This document shows positions 13,834-20,678 of a stretch of DNA of 34,457 nt, piece by piece. A program made the translations under genes and the position numbers. The stretch comes from a virus: positions 1 to 34,457 of IMG/VR virus record IMGVR_UViG_3300037258_000105; one strand, given 5' to 3'. The notes below the pieces were generated by a model, which worked only from the letters and a program-made list of their open reading frames with translations, did not search any database and was not told the DNA's origin. Numbering within the stretch: position 1 is the first letter of the stretch; every line of letters begins with the position of its first letter.

Positions 13834-14379
13834 TCAGCGACGGGCCGGGGAACGGTAGAGCCGGTTCGCCGTGGTGCACGTCTCGCACCTGCAACCCCGG
13901 ACATACCCGCCCCGAGTGCCGTGGGTGGTGACGCTCCGGGTACGGGGGCGCTCGCGCTCGCAGTCCCGGCATCGACGGATCATTTGGCCGTTGTACTCGT
14001 ACTCACGGGTGTTGGCCGGTGTGCGCAGATGACCATGGCCGCAGGTCGGTCCAGCTGTGAACCCGTCGAACCGTCCTCGCTCGATTGCGTCGGCCGTGTT
14101 TTGCTTGCCGTCTCCCTCGTAGACGTGCTCCATACCGATCCTGCAGCATGGGGGGTTGTCGCAGCCATGCAGCGCCCATCCGGTCAGTTCTCGTCCGAGG
14201 TCAAGTGCCAGCGCCAGTCGGTTGGCTTTGAACGTGAGCGTGCGCCCGTTGCGCCACACGCCGAACTTGCCGTAGCCGCTGGCGTCGGTGCCTGCCGTCC
14301 ATAGCCAGCATCCGTCGCCAGTCGAATCGATTTTGGTCCTGAACCGTTCTACGTCCCTGTCCGCTAGTCCATAGACCAT
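13834..14379 (-). CDS. HNH endonuclease (homing-type)
   Basis: ATG at 14379 (minus) gives 181 residues; GTG two codons earlier is an alternative. Residues ~10-95 match the HNH_3 type: CWLWTAGTDASGYGKF, KANRLALALDLG, LHGCDNPPCCRIGMEHVYEGDGKQNTADAIERGR, with the His/Asn metal-finger core. A second Cys/His cluster (CGHGHL, CRDCERERP, CRCETC) forms one or two zinc fingers that could direct DNA binding. It is likely a selfish nuclease. It lies downstream of a secreted Rpf-like gene on the same strand, within an island running against the surrounding + strand genes. Confidence 0.8.
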   Translation of the reverse strand: MVYGLADRDVERFRTKIDSTGDGCWLWTAGTDASGYGKFGVWRNGRTLTFKANRLALALDLGRELTGWALHGCDNPPCCRIGMEHVYEGDGKQNTADAIERGRFDGFTAGPTCGHGHLRTPANTREYEYNGQMIRRCRDCERERPRTRSVTTHGTRGGYVRGCRCETCTTANRLYRSPARR

Positions 14380-14404
14380 GGACACTCAGTCTAGCCGACG
14401 GCTG

Positions 14405-14905
14405 CTAACAATGGTCATAGGGGAGCCAAGGCGTGTACGAATCAGCGACGACGACAGACACGAAGACCATGTCCTGCTCGCCGGGGGACGCGGCACCGTA
14501 GTCGGATTGGCCTCCGTAGGCGCCCCAGAGTTCCGCGGACAGCTGGTACCGCCCGTAGTGGCCGGACGGGTTCCACGCCTCGTAGTCGCCGCCTGATTCG
14601 CGGGTGACGATGCACGTCTCGGTCGGGTTGCGGGGGGTCATGTCGCCGGGGTAGCCGCGACGTGCCGCTCGGCACGCGCCGATCTGGTAGGGCGAGCCGA
14701 CACAGTGGGCGTCGTCGCGCTGCGGGGTCCCATCTTCCACGTACCCGCCGCTGTTGATGGGGTGTCCGTTGATCCAGGTGGCGACTGGTTGGCCGTTGTA
14801 GCGGTCTGGGGGGCCGTGGTAGGCCGCGCGGGTAGGACTGGTGCCGGTGAGGGCGAGGATGGCAGCGAACGCCACGTGGGCGCCCGCCGAGAGAACGGCT
14901 CGCAT
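14405..14905 (-). CDS. Secreted Rpf/transglycosylase-like protein
   Basis: 166 residues on the minus strand; ATG 14905 has AAGGAG a few bases upstream. Residues 1-~28 form a Sec-type signal peptide (basic start, hydrophobic core, small residues before the likely cleavage near TRAA). The mature region has TCIVTRESGGDYEAWNPSG then HYGRYQLSAELWGAYGG, the pattern of Rpf and lysozyme-like transglycosylase domains with catalytic Glu103. Four cysteines may form disulfides. It would act outside the membrane on peptidoglycan without a holin. It is flanked by two HNH genes on the same strand, so it may be a moron expressed independently of the lytic operons. Confidence 0.7.
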   Translation of the reverse strand: MRAVLSAGAHVAFAAILALTGTSPTRAAYHGPPDRYNGQPVATWINGHPINSGGYVEDGTPQRDDAHCVGSPYQIGACRAARRGYPGDMTPRNPTETCIVTRESGGDYEAWNPSGHYGRYQLSAELWGAYGGQSDYGAASPGEQDMVFVSVVVADSYTPWLPYDHC

Positions 14906-14991
14906 GCTGCTCCTTCCGTCTCGCCCGCCGGAGTTGGCAGACGCAGGGCGTGGTGGTCAGGTGCGAGCGCCGCTGCTGGCTGCATGGGCGC

Positions 14992-15489
14992 TCAGATGTT
15001 GGCCAAGGGCGCTCCTGAAAGATTGGGACGAGCGAACTCTCCCCATTGCTCGACGGCGGCTCGGTCGTATGCCGCAGCGGCGTCTATTTCATCGGCGAAG
15101 TAGCCGATGTGGTGTTTGACACCCTCGTACTTGATAGCGGCGCGCCAGAGACCCCGGCTCGTGTACCAGTAGACGCCCTTGTACCGGGATGACCGACCGA
15201 CCTGAGGCTTCTGGTTGGCCAGATTGAGCGTTCGGGAGGCGCCCCGGAGGTTCGACCGCTGGTTGTTCAGCCCGTCACCATCGATGTGGTCGACCTCCAT
15301 GCCAGACTCGACCTTCAAGATCAGACGGTGCATGAACTCCACGCCTGAGCCCTGGTTGGAGACGGCATAGAGCGGCCCCTTGCCGCGGTGTAGCCGCCAT
15401 CGCCTCAATGTGAGAGAAGGGAAGTCTTCGTCGTCCACCAGGACACTTAGACCGCCCGCGGCTTCACCAACCAGGCTGATCCGCTGCAT
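14992..15489 (-). CDS. HNH-AP2 homing endonuclease
   Basis: 165 residues on the minus strand, ATG at 15489. Residues ~50-90 contain the HNH core (FMHRLIL, VDHIDGDGLNNQRSNLR), followed by SRYKGVYWYTSRGLWRAAI and a beta-beta-beta-helix AP2 DNA-binding domain (YFADEIDAAAAYDRAAVEQWG). This combination is typical of mobile freestanding homing endonucleases. It diverges from the + strand promoter at 15503-15531, which may overlap its own promoter. Confidence 0.85.
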   Translation of the reverse strand: MQRISLVGEAAGGLSVLVDDEDFPSLTLRRWRLHRGKGPLYAVSNQGSGVEFMHRLILKVESGMEVDHIDGDGLNNQRSNLRGASRTLNLANQKPQVGRSSRYKGVYWYTSRGLWRAAIKYEGVKHHIGYFADEIDAAAAYDRAAVEQWGEFARPNLSGAPLANI

Positions 15490-15502
15490 CCTCGTAGTTT
15501 AC

Positions 15503-15554
15503 TTGCCCCGATAGGTAACCCGTGTTACACTGAGGGAGACCCGATCCAAGGAGG
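15503..15554 (+). promoter_or_regulatory. Promoter/operator element and SD block in a divergent region
   Basis: TTGCCC (15503-15508), 17-bp spacer, TACACT (15526-15531). GTAACCCGTGTTAC (15515-15528) is an inverted repeat with 5-bp arms. CCGATCCAAGGAGG occupies 15541-15554. Its symmetry and position between divergent genes would allow a regulator to affect both directions. Confidence 0.7.
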
Positions 15555-15559
15555 TCGAG

Positions 15560-15769
15560 ATGCAGATGACCATCACTCCGTGTTCCTGGGCTGAACCTCA
15601 CGAGCCTCACACCAATCCCGGCGCGCTCAGAAGCCGGTGTCTTGGTGTGGCTACGGAGTTTCCGAACGAGCACACCCATTCAGCAGTCTGCGCTACGCGT
15701 CGACTCACGGACGGGGTCATGCGCGTGTCGTTCTTGTGTGTCTGTGAACGCCGCCCGGCGAATCAATAA
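15560..15769 (+). CDS. Small Cys/His-containing protein
   Basis: 69 residues; ATG 15560 is 5 bases after the CCGATCCAAGGAGG block. Several Cys and His residues (PCSWAEPHEPH, RCLG, AVCATRR, LCVCERR) suggest a metal-binding fold. Family not recognised. First gene of the operon that resumes after the minus-strand island. Confidence 0.6.
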   Translation: MQMTITPCSWAEPHEPHTNPGALRSRCLGVATEFPNEHTHSAVCATRRLTDGVMRVSFLCVCERRPANQ

Positions 15770-15789
15770 TCGTGGGTACCGTGGGGTCC

Positions 15790-15993
15790 ATGACTTACCG
15801 TCGTGAGGCGGAGCTGCGTCGGGCGAAGGCTGAGGCGATCGCCGCCGCCCTGCGTCAGGCACGCGCTGATGCTCAGATCGCGGCGACGTTCACCCCGAGG
15901 GAACGCCGGTTGGCGGCGAAGGTTGCTGGTCAGCGACCGCCGAGCGAGCAGACGTGGGCTGAGGTCGTCGAACTGTTACGCCAGCCCGCGTAG
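15790..15993 (+). CDS. Small charged helical protein
   Basis: 67 residues from ATG 15790; GTG 15772 would add six residues. It is highly helical and Ala/Arg-rich (EAELRRAKAEAIAAALRQARADAQ), with a C-terminal segment EQTWAEVVELLRQPA. SD is weak. Possible DNA-binding or scaffold-like small protein; function unknown. Confidence 0.5.
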   Translation: MTYRREAELRRAKAEAIAAALRQARADAQIAATFTPRERRLAAKVAGQRPPSEQTWAEVVELLRQPA

Positions 15994-16002
15994 CCTGAGC
16001 CC

Positions 16003-16173
16003 ATGAATCTCACCGTCAGCGCGTTGACCGTCAGCAAGTATCCGCGTGGTGGTGGTCCGCGCACGGCGAAGCAGGTTCGGGTGAGACGGCTGGAGAAGGC
16101 GAAGGCGCGGCCGGCGCGGGTGCAGGCGCAGGAACCCCCGCCGATCAACTGGTCGCTCCTCGCCCGCAGTTGA
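16003..16173 (+). CDS. Very small basic protein
   Basis: 56 residues from ATG 16003, starting MNLTVSALTVSKYPRGGGPR and followed by a strongly basic helix (TAKQVRVRRLEKAKARPARV) and NWSLLARS at the end. It lies 9 bases after the previous gene. Its stop overlaps the -35 of the next promoter element. SD is weak. Real gene likely by position and G/C-rich third positions. Confidence 0.5.
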   Translation: MNLTVSALTVSKYPRGGGPRTAKQVRVRRLEKAKARPARVQAQEPPPINWSLLARS

Positions 16174-16224
16174 CCCCTAAGGTAACCAGGGGTACAGTCG
16201 ATGGTGTAGTCCGATCCAAGGAGG
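16170..16224 (+). promoter_or_regulatory. Promoter/operator element and SD block
   Basis: This is the best-formed copy: TTGACC (16170-16175), 17-bp spacer, TACAGT (16193-16198). GTAACCAGGGGTAC is at 16182-16195, CCGATCCAAGGAGG at 16211-16224, and the ATG follows at 16230. Confidence 0.7.
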
Positions 16225-16229
16225 ACAAC

Positions 16230-16571
16230 ATGCACACCCACGAAACCTATGAGAAGGGCATCGCCCGCGCCCTACTCGACCAGCACCTCAACACCCAAGC
16301 AACCGACACCGCCGTCAACGCCTTCCACTGGAGCGTGGTTCACGGGATGCCGGTCGAACGGTTCGAGCAGATCACCCCCGCCTTCATCGACGGCTGGCTC
16401 GCCGCCTATAGGTGGGGCAGAAACCCCGCTTCACCAGCTGGTGTCGCGATCACGGTCGATACCGAGTTGGCGCAGGAGGTCGCGATCCGGCATGCCGAAC
16501 GGGCACGCGAGGCGTTCTACACGTTGGACATCGCCCGCCGCCGTGAGGCCGACTGGGAGAAGACCCTGTGA
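16230..16571 (+). CDS. Helical protein of unknown function
   Basis: 113 residues; ATG 16230 is 5 bases after the SD block. Alpha-helical throughout, with a His-rich start (MHTHETYEKG) and conserved-looking FHWSVVHGMPVERFEQITPAFIDGWLAAYRWG. No membrane segments. Heads a coupled group of small genes leading to the small terminase. Family not recognised. Confidence 0.65.
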   Translation: MHTHETYEKGIARALLDQHLNTQATDTAVNAFHWSVVHGMPVERFEQITPAFIDGWLAAYRWGRNPASPAGVAITVDTELAQEVAIRHAERAREAFYTLDIARRREADWEKTL

Positions 16572-16720
16572 CGTGGCGTCAACGTCTCCTCGCCGCTGTC
16601 GTGGTCCCGCTTGTCGTCGCCGCCTATGTGGTCGACACGATCGCCCGCCGGGCGTGGGACCCTGACCAGGAGATCGACCTGGAGAACCGCCAATGCGACC
16701 CGGAATGGCAGGAGCGGTGA
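16568..16720 (+). CDS. Very small single-TM protein
   Basis: 50 residues, GTG start in a GTGA overlap. One TM segment at ~8-23 (LLAAVVVPLVVAAYVV) follows a short basic N-terminus; the tail is acidic (DPDQEIDLENRQCDPEWQER). The overlaps at both ends support it being real. Function unknown. Confidence 0.55.
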   Translation: MTWRQRLLAAVVVPLVVAAYVVDTIARRAWDPDQEIDLENRQCDPEWQER

Positions 16721-17001
16721 CCCGCAACGACGAACTGAAACTCGTCGTCGAGCTCGCCTGCCTCACCGAAGCCCGTTCGGATGATGAGCAGCGTGCTCTG
16801 GTCGCGGTGGCGTGGCGGTGCGACCAGGAACACAACCGGGACACGGTAACGAACCGAGCCCGCCGGGACCCGGAGTTCAAACTGTGGGATGTGACCAGCT
16901 ATGCGGTGTCAAGCCGGGAGTTGGATCCGGGGAACGGTGATCATCGGATTACGGAGCCGGCGGGCTGGTCGCGGGCGTGGGCACGATGGGCGCCAGCATG
17001 A
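16717..17001 (+). CDS. Small protein of unknown function
   Basis: GTG 16717 in a GTGA overlap, 94 residues. An N-terminal helix (DELKLVVELACLTEARSDDEQRAL) is followed by a polar region and a Trp-rich C-terminus. Not recognised. It leads by overlap into a 10-codon mini-ORF. Confidence 0.55.
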   Translation: MTRNDELKLVVELACLTEARSDDEQRALVAVAWRCDQEHNRDTVTNRARRDPEFKLWDVTSYAVSSRELDPGNGDHRITEPAGWSRAWARWAPA

Positions 17002-17030
17002 GCAGCCAGGAAGGTCCGGTGACTGAGTGA
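16998..17030 (+). CDS. Ten-residue mini-ORF bridging two genes
   Basis: ATG 16998 overlaps the previous stop (ATGA), encodes MSSQEGPVTE, and its stop overlaps the next GTG (GTGA at 17027). It could carry ribosomes across the 25-base gap for coupled re-initiation. It may have no function as a peptide. Confidence 0.3.
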   Translation: MSSQEGPVTE

Positions 17031-17230
17031 GGTACAACGATCCGGCCGTGAGCATCGGCTCGAAGGCGAAGGGCTACCCATGCCCGAAGGATGGCGAGTT
17101 GCTGATTCTCCTCCCACGAGGCGCCTGGTGCCCGCTGTGTCACACCGTCTGGCGTGAAGCCGACGAAGTGGGCCTGGATGACCTCGACGAGCTACCCGGG
17201 CCAGAACATCCTGCTCACAACCCCACCTGA
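17027..17230 (+). CDS. Small zinc-ribbon-like protein
   Basis: 67 residues from GTG 17027; GTG 17048 is an alternative. The pattern YPCPKDGELLI...WCPLCHTVW places one Cys pair and a C-x-x-C-H group as in a zinc ribbon. The C-terminus is acidic. Positioned just before the small terminase. Function unknown. Confidence 0.55.
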   Translation: MRYNDPAVSIGSKAKGYPCPKDGELLILLPRGAWCPLCHTVWREADEVGLDDLDELPGPEHPAHNPT

Positions 17231-17252
17231 CCATGCATGTACGGTTTCAAAC

Positions 17253-17810
17253 GTGACAGGAAGAAGGACCAAACTCACGCCGGCACGCCAGGAACGGATC
17301 CTCGCCGCGCTCCGAACGAACGTCCCGATCAAAGTCGCCGCCGGCGCCGCAGGCATCGGAAGATCAACCCTCGACCACTGGCGCGAACAGGGCGAACGAG
17401 CCCGAGAACGCCTCGAGGTTGGCGAGCAGATCACCGCCTACCAACGCCGCTGCCTAGGCTTCTTGGAAGCGTTCGAGCAGGTAGACGCAGAGAACCATGT
17501 GTTCATCGCCGGCACCCACCAGAAACAAGCGCTCGAGGGATCCACCAAAACGGTGACCGTGACCAAAGAAGCGATCCGCGACGGCCAGGTCGTGACACTC
17601 ACCGAGACCAGGATCGAGCACATCCCCCCAGACCAACGAGCTCAGGAGTTCATCCTCCGAAGCCGCTGGTCGGAGACATGGAACCCTGCTACTTCGGTCG
17701 AGGTTGGCGGGAAGGGTGGTGGGCCGGTGCCGGTGGAGGTGTCGATGGCGGACCTGGTCGCGAAGTTGCGGGAGATCAAAGGCAAACCACAGGCGGAGCT
17801 CGGCCCGTGA
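17253..17810 (+). CDS. Small terminase subunit
   Basis: GTG 17253 gives 185 residues; the SD is weak, and the frame is open to 17154. The N-terminal ~55 residues are a helix-turn-helix (PARQERILAALRTNVPIKVAAGAAGIGRSTLDHWREQG), followed by a helical oligomerisation region and a beta/Glu-rich segment ending RSRWSETWNP, typical of small terminases of actinophages. It recognises the phage packaging site and hands DNA to the large terminase. Unusually, the large subunit gene begins about 4.4 kb downstream, with a dozen small genes between. Confidence 0.7.
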   Translation: MTGRRTKLTPARQERILAALRTNVPIKVAAGAAGIGRSTLDHWREQGERARERLEVGEQITAYQRRCLGFLEAFEQVDAENHVFIAGTHQKQALEGSTKTVTVTKEAIRDGQVVTLTETRIEHIPPDQRAQEFILRSRWSETWNPATSVEVGGKGGGPVPVEVSMADLVAKLREIKGKPQAELGP

Positions 17811-18034
17811 CGATGGTGCAGGTCACCGTGTTACGCCGGTACGGGCGGAAACGTTGGCAGGTCCACCGCGACGGCTCCCTCAAACATGACCTGGTGACTG
17901 TCTGCCCGCCGTACGAGCCGTCTGAGGGTGTGTTGGCGGCCATGTATTTGGGGTCTGGGCCTGGGGTGTTGGTGTGTTCGTGGGCGGCGTGGATGAGCGT
18001 GCGACCAGCGAAGGCGCGCAGTGGGCTGGGCTGA
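17807..18034 (+). CDS. Small protein of unknown function
   Basis: 75 residues from a GTG in a GTGA overlap with the small terminase. The start is basic (VTVLRRYGRKRWQVHRDGS), followed by a short hydrophobic stretch with Trp residues. The upstream part of this open frame is a shadow of the terminase gene. Not recognised. Confidence 0.55.
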   Translation: MTMVQVTVLRRYGRKRWQVHRDGSLKHDLVTVCPPYEPSEGVLAAMYLGSGPGVLVCSWAAWMSVRPAKARSGLG

Positions 18035-18257
18035 AGCCATCACGCCGACCCGGAAGTGTCTGCGTTGCCGCCGGTTTCATTGGGACCACCCGGACATCGG
18101 CCTGGACATCCTGGTCGTCCGGGATGAGCACGGGCAGGATCCGGTCATGCACTACGAACGGCTGGCCGGATGGCGAGCATGCACGCCGAGACCGGCGTGG
18201 GCTCTTGGGATGCCGGACCGACCGTTCGACGAAGGATCCCTAACCCGCGTCAGTTAG
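18021..18257 (+). CDS. Small Cys-containing protein
   Basis: 78 residues from GTG 18021, overlapping the previous gene by 14 bases. The segment RKCLRCRRFHWDHPD may bind a metal with few ligands; the rest is a short alpha/beta-like stretch. Last gene before the promoter region at 18264. Function unknown. Confidence 0.5.
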   Translation: MGWAEAITPTRKCLRCRRFHWDHPDIGLDILVVRDEHGQDPVMHYERLAGWRACTPRPAWALGMPDRPFDEGSLTRVS

Positions 18258-18263
18258 CTGTAT

Positions 18264-18303
18264 ACAACAACGCTGATGTGGTGTACAGTAACGGACTGTC
18301 GAA
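18264..18303 (+). promoter_or_regulatory. Divergent variant of the promoter element
   Basis: TGTGGTGTACAGT (18277-18289) resembles the recurrent element, with TACAGT as -10 (18284-18289). A palindromic GTATAC lies about 20 bases upstream, and ACAGT-AACGG-ACTGT forms a small inverted repeat overlapping the -10. The start-associated block is absent; the SD is AAAGGA. Confidence 0.45.
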
Positions 18304-18314
18304 AGGATCCCCCG

Positions 18315-18953
18315 ATGACCATCGTCAACCATCTCGACCTGGCTGAAATCCACCTCCTCGGAGGCGCTCACGATGCGAACGCCGACCGCGAATGGTGCCT
18401 CCTCGAAGCCGCCGCCTACATGGCCGGCGAACCCTGGTCCGATCACCCGGACTGTGTGAGCCCGGTCATCGCAGCGTTCGGCCGTCGGTGGAATGACGAC
18501 CTCGACGACGAAGGACGCCAGCGGCTGGTGGCGCTGCTGCCGAAGATGATCGGCACGCGCACCACCGAAGCGGACGAGAGCATCCGAGCGTGGATGTGCA
18601 CCGATTGGATGGTCCGTTCCTATCTGCCCGCATGGCTCGACCTCGCTGGGCTAACCGAACAAGCCTCAACGGTCCGGGCGTTCCCGCCGCTCACATCAGC
18701 GGCGACCGTCCAGATGGATGTGCTTGACCGAGTCCGCCAGGATGCGGATGCGGATGCGGCTGGGGCTGCGGCTGGGGCTGCGGCTCGGGTTGCGGCTTGG
18801 GCTTGGGTTGCGGCTTGGAATGCGGCTGGGCCTGCGGATGCGGATGCGGCTGGGGCTGCGGCTGGGGCTGCGGCTGCCTTACGCCCGACTGTCGTCGGGC
18901 TCCAGGTCTCAGCGATCGATCTATTCGACCGGATGTGCGGTGTCGGCCGCTGA
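18315..18953 (+). CDS. Unknown protein with Ala-rich hexanucleotide-repeat segment
   Basis: 213 residues from ATG 18315. Residues 1-~125 form a helical domain (EWCLLEAAAYMAGEPWSDHPDCVSPVIAAF, WNDDLDDEGRQRLVALLPKMIGT, WLDLAGLTEQA) that I recall from other actinobacterial and phage proteins with repeat-rich C-termini. Residues ~142-188 are Ala/Gly/Asp-rich repeats encoded by hexanucleotide repeats. A final helix (VVGLQVSAIDLFDRMCGVG) follows. Repeat copy number may vary between relatives. Function unknown. The next gene starts in a TGATG overlap. Confidence 0.7.
   Translation: MTIVNHLDLAEIHLLGGAHDANADREWCLLEAAAYMAGEPWSDHPDCVSPVIAAFGRRWNDDLDDEGRQRLVALLPKMIGTRTTEADESIRAWMCTDWMVRSYLPAWLDLAGLTEQASTVRAFPPLTSAATVQMDVLDRVRQDADADAAGAAAGAAARVAAWAWVAAWNAAGPADADAAGAAAGAAAALRPTVVGLQVSAIDLFDRMCGVGR
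18741..18876 (+). repeat. Hexanucleotide-type coding repeat with a 40-bp exact direct repeat
   Basis: Units of the form GCGGAT, GCGGCT and GGGGCT recur through this segment. An exact 40-base block occurs at 18746-18785 and again at 18836-18875, with degenerate units between. It encodes the Ala-rich part of the enclosing protein and gives low-complexity open frames in other frames, which are not genes. Confidence 0.85.
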
Positions 18954-19129
18954 TGGCTCGTCCCAAATCTACGGACGCGAAGGTGCCGCTTACGATCCGT
19001 CTGCCGGTGTCGGCTATGGCGTGGTGGGAGACCGAAGCGAAAGAACGGGGGAAGACGATCCGGGCGTACATCGAGGATCGGCTGACCACCACAGCCCAAC
19101 GAGCACAGGAGGCTCCTGATGCTGGCTGA
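18953..19129 (+). CDS. Ribbon-helix-helix DNA-binding protein
   Basis: 58 residues, ATG in a TGATG overlap. The pattern KVPLTIRLPVSAMAWWETEAKERGKTIRAYIEDRL fits an RHH (CopG/Arc-like) fold: a short beta strand followed by two helices. Such proteins dimerise on palindromic operators and could regulate the recurrent elements in this genome. No toxin partner is recognisable downstream. Confidence 0.7.
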   Translation: MARPKSTDAKVPLTIRLPVSAMAWWETEAKERGKTIRAYIEDRLTTTAQRAQEAPDAG

Positions 19130-19448
19130 TTATCCGGGGATCGCGCCGTGCGTGCCGATCTACCAGTCGTTCGTGGTCGACACCCTGCCGGTGACCGTGA
19201 CCGACGACCGAGGCCCGCAGACAACCGTCTGGGTGCGCCTGCGGATCGACTCAGGAGCTGGGACGGCGTTGGCGTGGCTCGGAGCGCAGAACGCCCTCAT
19301 GCTCGCCCAACAGTTGGATGGGGCAGCACGGGACGCGGTTCGGGCGAACATGGCCGGCCCGAAACTGTTGGTCGCGCAGAGCGGTGACACTCCGGAGATG
19401 CTCGCCAAGTTGGCTGACGAAGCCCGCCGCAAACGCGGACAGGGATGA
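19119..19448 (+). CDS. Protein of unknown function
   Basis: 109 residues from ATG 19119, with AGGAGG about 8 bases upstream inside the RHH gene. It has a beta-rich N-terminus (SFVVDTLPVTVTDDRGPQ, VWVRLRIDSGAG) and a helical, basic C-terminus (EMLAKLADEARRKRGQG). Not recognised. Confidence 0.6.
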   Translation: MLADYPGIAPCVPIYQSFVVDTLPVTVTDDRGPQTTVWVRLRIDSGAGTALAWLGAQNALMLAQQLDGAARDAVRANMAGPKLLVAQSGDTPEMLAKLADEARRKRGQG

Positions 19449-19461
19449 AAGGGGACACGCT

Positions 19462-19626
19462 GTGAGAATCGAGATCCGTCATCTTGATGGCGCATTGTGG
19501 GAGTGGCTGATCGTGGCCGGTAATGGGGCGATCGTCGCTGAATGCAAGACGCCGACCTACCGGGGGCGCATCGAGAAGCAGGCGGTCCAGATCAGCCTCG
19601 GGCTACCCGTCGTCATCGTCGAGTGA
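19462..19626 (+). CDS. Very small beta-sheet protein
   Basis: 54 residues from GTG 19462, with AAAGGGG upstream. The strand pattern IEIRHLDGALWEWLIVAGNGAIVAEC plus a short helix is loosely like DUF1508/YegP modules, but this is uncertain. Coupled to the next tiny gene by GTGA. Confidence 0.5.
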   Translation: MRIEIRHLDGALWEWLIVAGNGAIVAECKTPTYRGRIEKQAVQISLGLPVVIVE

Positions 19627-19733
19627 CTGATCCTCGCTCCCCTGGCGAGCTGGCGTCGCGGTTCCGTGTGGCGCGCGCCGTCGCCGAGCATTGGCATTCG
19701 GCGGCTATCGAGTGGATCGCGGCAGGGCTGTGA
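19623..19733 (+). CDS. Tiny helical protein
   Basis: 36 residues, GTG start and stop both in four-base overlaps with neighbours. Content: MTDPRSPGELASRFRVARAV then a Trp-containing helix. Supported only by overlaps and composition. Confidence 0.4.
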   Translation: MTDPRSPGELASRFRVARAVAEHWHSAAIEWIAAGL

Positions 19734-19978
19734 GGCGCCTGTGGGGCTGTGTGGGGCGTTGGTTGGTCCCGGACTGGGCGTTACGCTACGACCGCCCCCC
19801 GCAAGACCTGGCCGACCGGTGGGAATGGGAACAGAAGATCATTGCTCGTATGCGCGCCGAAGCCCGCGTCGTCTGGTCGGAGGAGCTGTTGGCGAGGGCT
19901 GGGTTGGGGCCGCCGTCGCCGGGCGCGGTGGTCGCGAAACCCGGGTCGATGCTCGAATGGGTCGACATATGGCCGTGA
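19730..19978 (+). CDS. Small protein of unknown function
   Basis: 82 residues from a GTG in a GTGA overlap. Basic, Trp-rich N-terminus (RRLWGCVGRWLVPDWALRY), then an amphipathic helix (WEWEQKIIARMRAEARVVW). Not recognised; may be membrane associated through the amphipathic start. Confidence 0.5.
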   Translation: MRRLWGCVGRWLVPDWALRYDRPPQDLADRWEWEQKIIARMRAEARVVWSEELLARAGLGPPSPGAVVAKPGSMLEWVDIWP

Positions 19979-20151
19979 AGAACCGGTCGATCCTCCGGAC
20001 CGCCTTGGCTGATGCCATCGAGGAGACCTTGGCAGAGCATGGGCTCGGCTACGGGGCGAACGGTTATGACTACGCCATTGAGACGGTCGCACTCGTCGGC
20101 GCCGTTCTCAAGGTGCTGGATGACATCCTCGATGACAAGGGAGCGCCGTGA
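19969..20151 (+). CDS. Small helical protein
   Basis: 60 residues from ATG 19969, or 58 from GTG 19975, which gives the GTGA overlap used throughout this operon. Two helices (ILRTALADAIEETLAEHG, TVALVGAVLKVLDDILDD) with an acidic end. Not recognised. Confidence 0.5.
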   Translation: MAVKNRSILRTALADAIEETLAEHGLGYGANGYDYAIETVALVGAVLKVLDDILDDKGAP

Positions 20152-20678
20152 GCGTGAGCAGGGTCGGGTTGCTCCGCTCCGTCGACGAGGTCGTCTCGCG
20201 GCTGATGGGTGTTGAGACACCCGAACCGGACATCGAACCGGCACCCGTCTATGAGGGCCGGTGTGTTGAGGGATGCGGAGCGTGCTGCAACCCCGTCACC
20301 CTGCCAGGCCCGAAATCCAAGATCCTCGCCAGTCTCCGCGCCGCCGGGAACGCAGACGACATCGCCTGGATGCGCCGCCTCCGCCGCCTCTCGAAACTTG
20401 AGGCCACCAACCGTTACCGGCCGCTCGGAATCACCGCCGAATGGATGGCGAAGCATCACAGCCCCGTCGTCCACTACTACGCCTGCCCTGACTTCGTGGA
20501 AGCTACCCGGACGTGCGGTCGCTACGAGACTCGCCCGCCGGTCTGCAGGAACTTTCCGTGGGGTTACCACGGCGGCCCCATACCTGACGCGAGCCTCCCG
20601 CCGACCTGCGGGTACCGTGTCGACATCGGCCTCGAGGTTCAGCCCGTCACCCTCACCCGAAAGGAAGACCGCCGATGA
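20148..20678 (+). CDS. YkgJ-like Cys-cluster protein
   Basis: 176 residues, GTG in a GTGA overlap. The Cys motif CVEGCGACCNPV (Cys39, 43, 46, 47) and the later CPDFVEATRTCGRYETRPPVCRNFPWG match the YkgJ/zinc- or iron-chelating family, in which 7-8 cysteines bind metal. The biochemical role of the family is unclear. Its presence in an actinophage accessory operon may relate to metal handling or an Fe-S type modification. It overlaps the next gene by 4 bases. Confidence 0.7.
   Translation: MSVSRVGLLRSVDEVVSRLMGVETPEPDIEPAPVYEGRCVEGCGACCNPVTLPGPKSKILASLRAAGNADDIAWMRRLRRLSKLEATNRYRPLGITAEWMAKHHSPVVHYYACPDFVEATRTCGRYETRPPVCRNFPWGYHGGPIPDASLPPTCGYRVDIGLEVQPVTLTRKEDRR

Noticed and set aside
13834-15489. 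Integrase, repressor or attachment module in the minus-strand island
   Set aside because: The three genes are HNH, Rpf-like and HNH-AP2. No recombinase motif or immunity repressor is visible there or elsewhere in the window.
17237-17806. Long + strand open frame overlapping the small terminase
   Set aside because: Arg/Pro-rich shadow of the terminase frame; only its last part from GTG 17807 is a plausible gene.
18741-18876. Possible CRISPR-like array
   Set aside because: The units are contiguous hexanucleotides within a coding frame, not repeats with unique spacers.
18691-19224. Minus-strand frame rich in Pro-Gln and Pro-His repeats
   Set aside because: Antisense reading of the hexanucleotide coding repeat, with no SD and overlapping three + strand genes.
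18953-19448. Toxin-antitoxin pair formed by the RHH protein and its downstream neighbour
   Set aside because: The 19119 product has no RelE, PIN, MazF or other toxin-like pattern that I can see.
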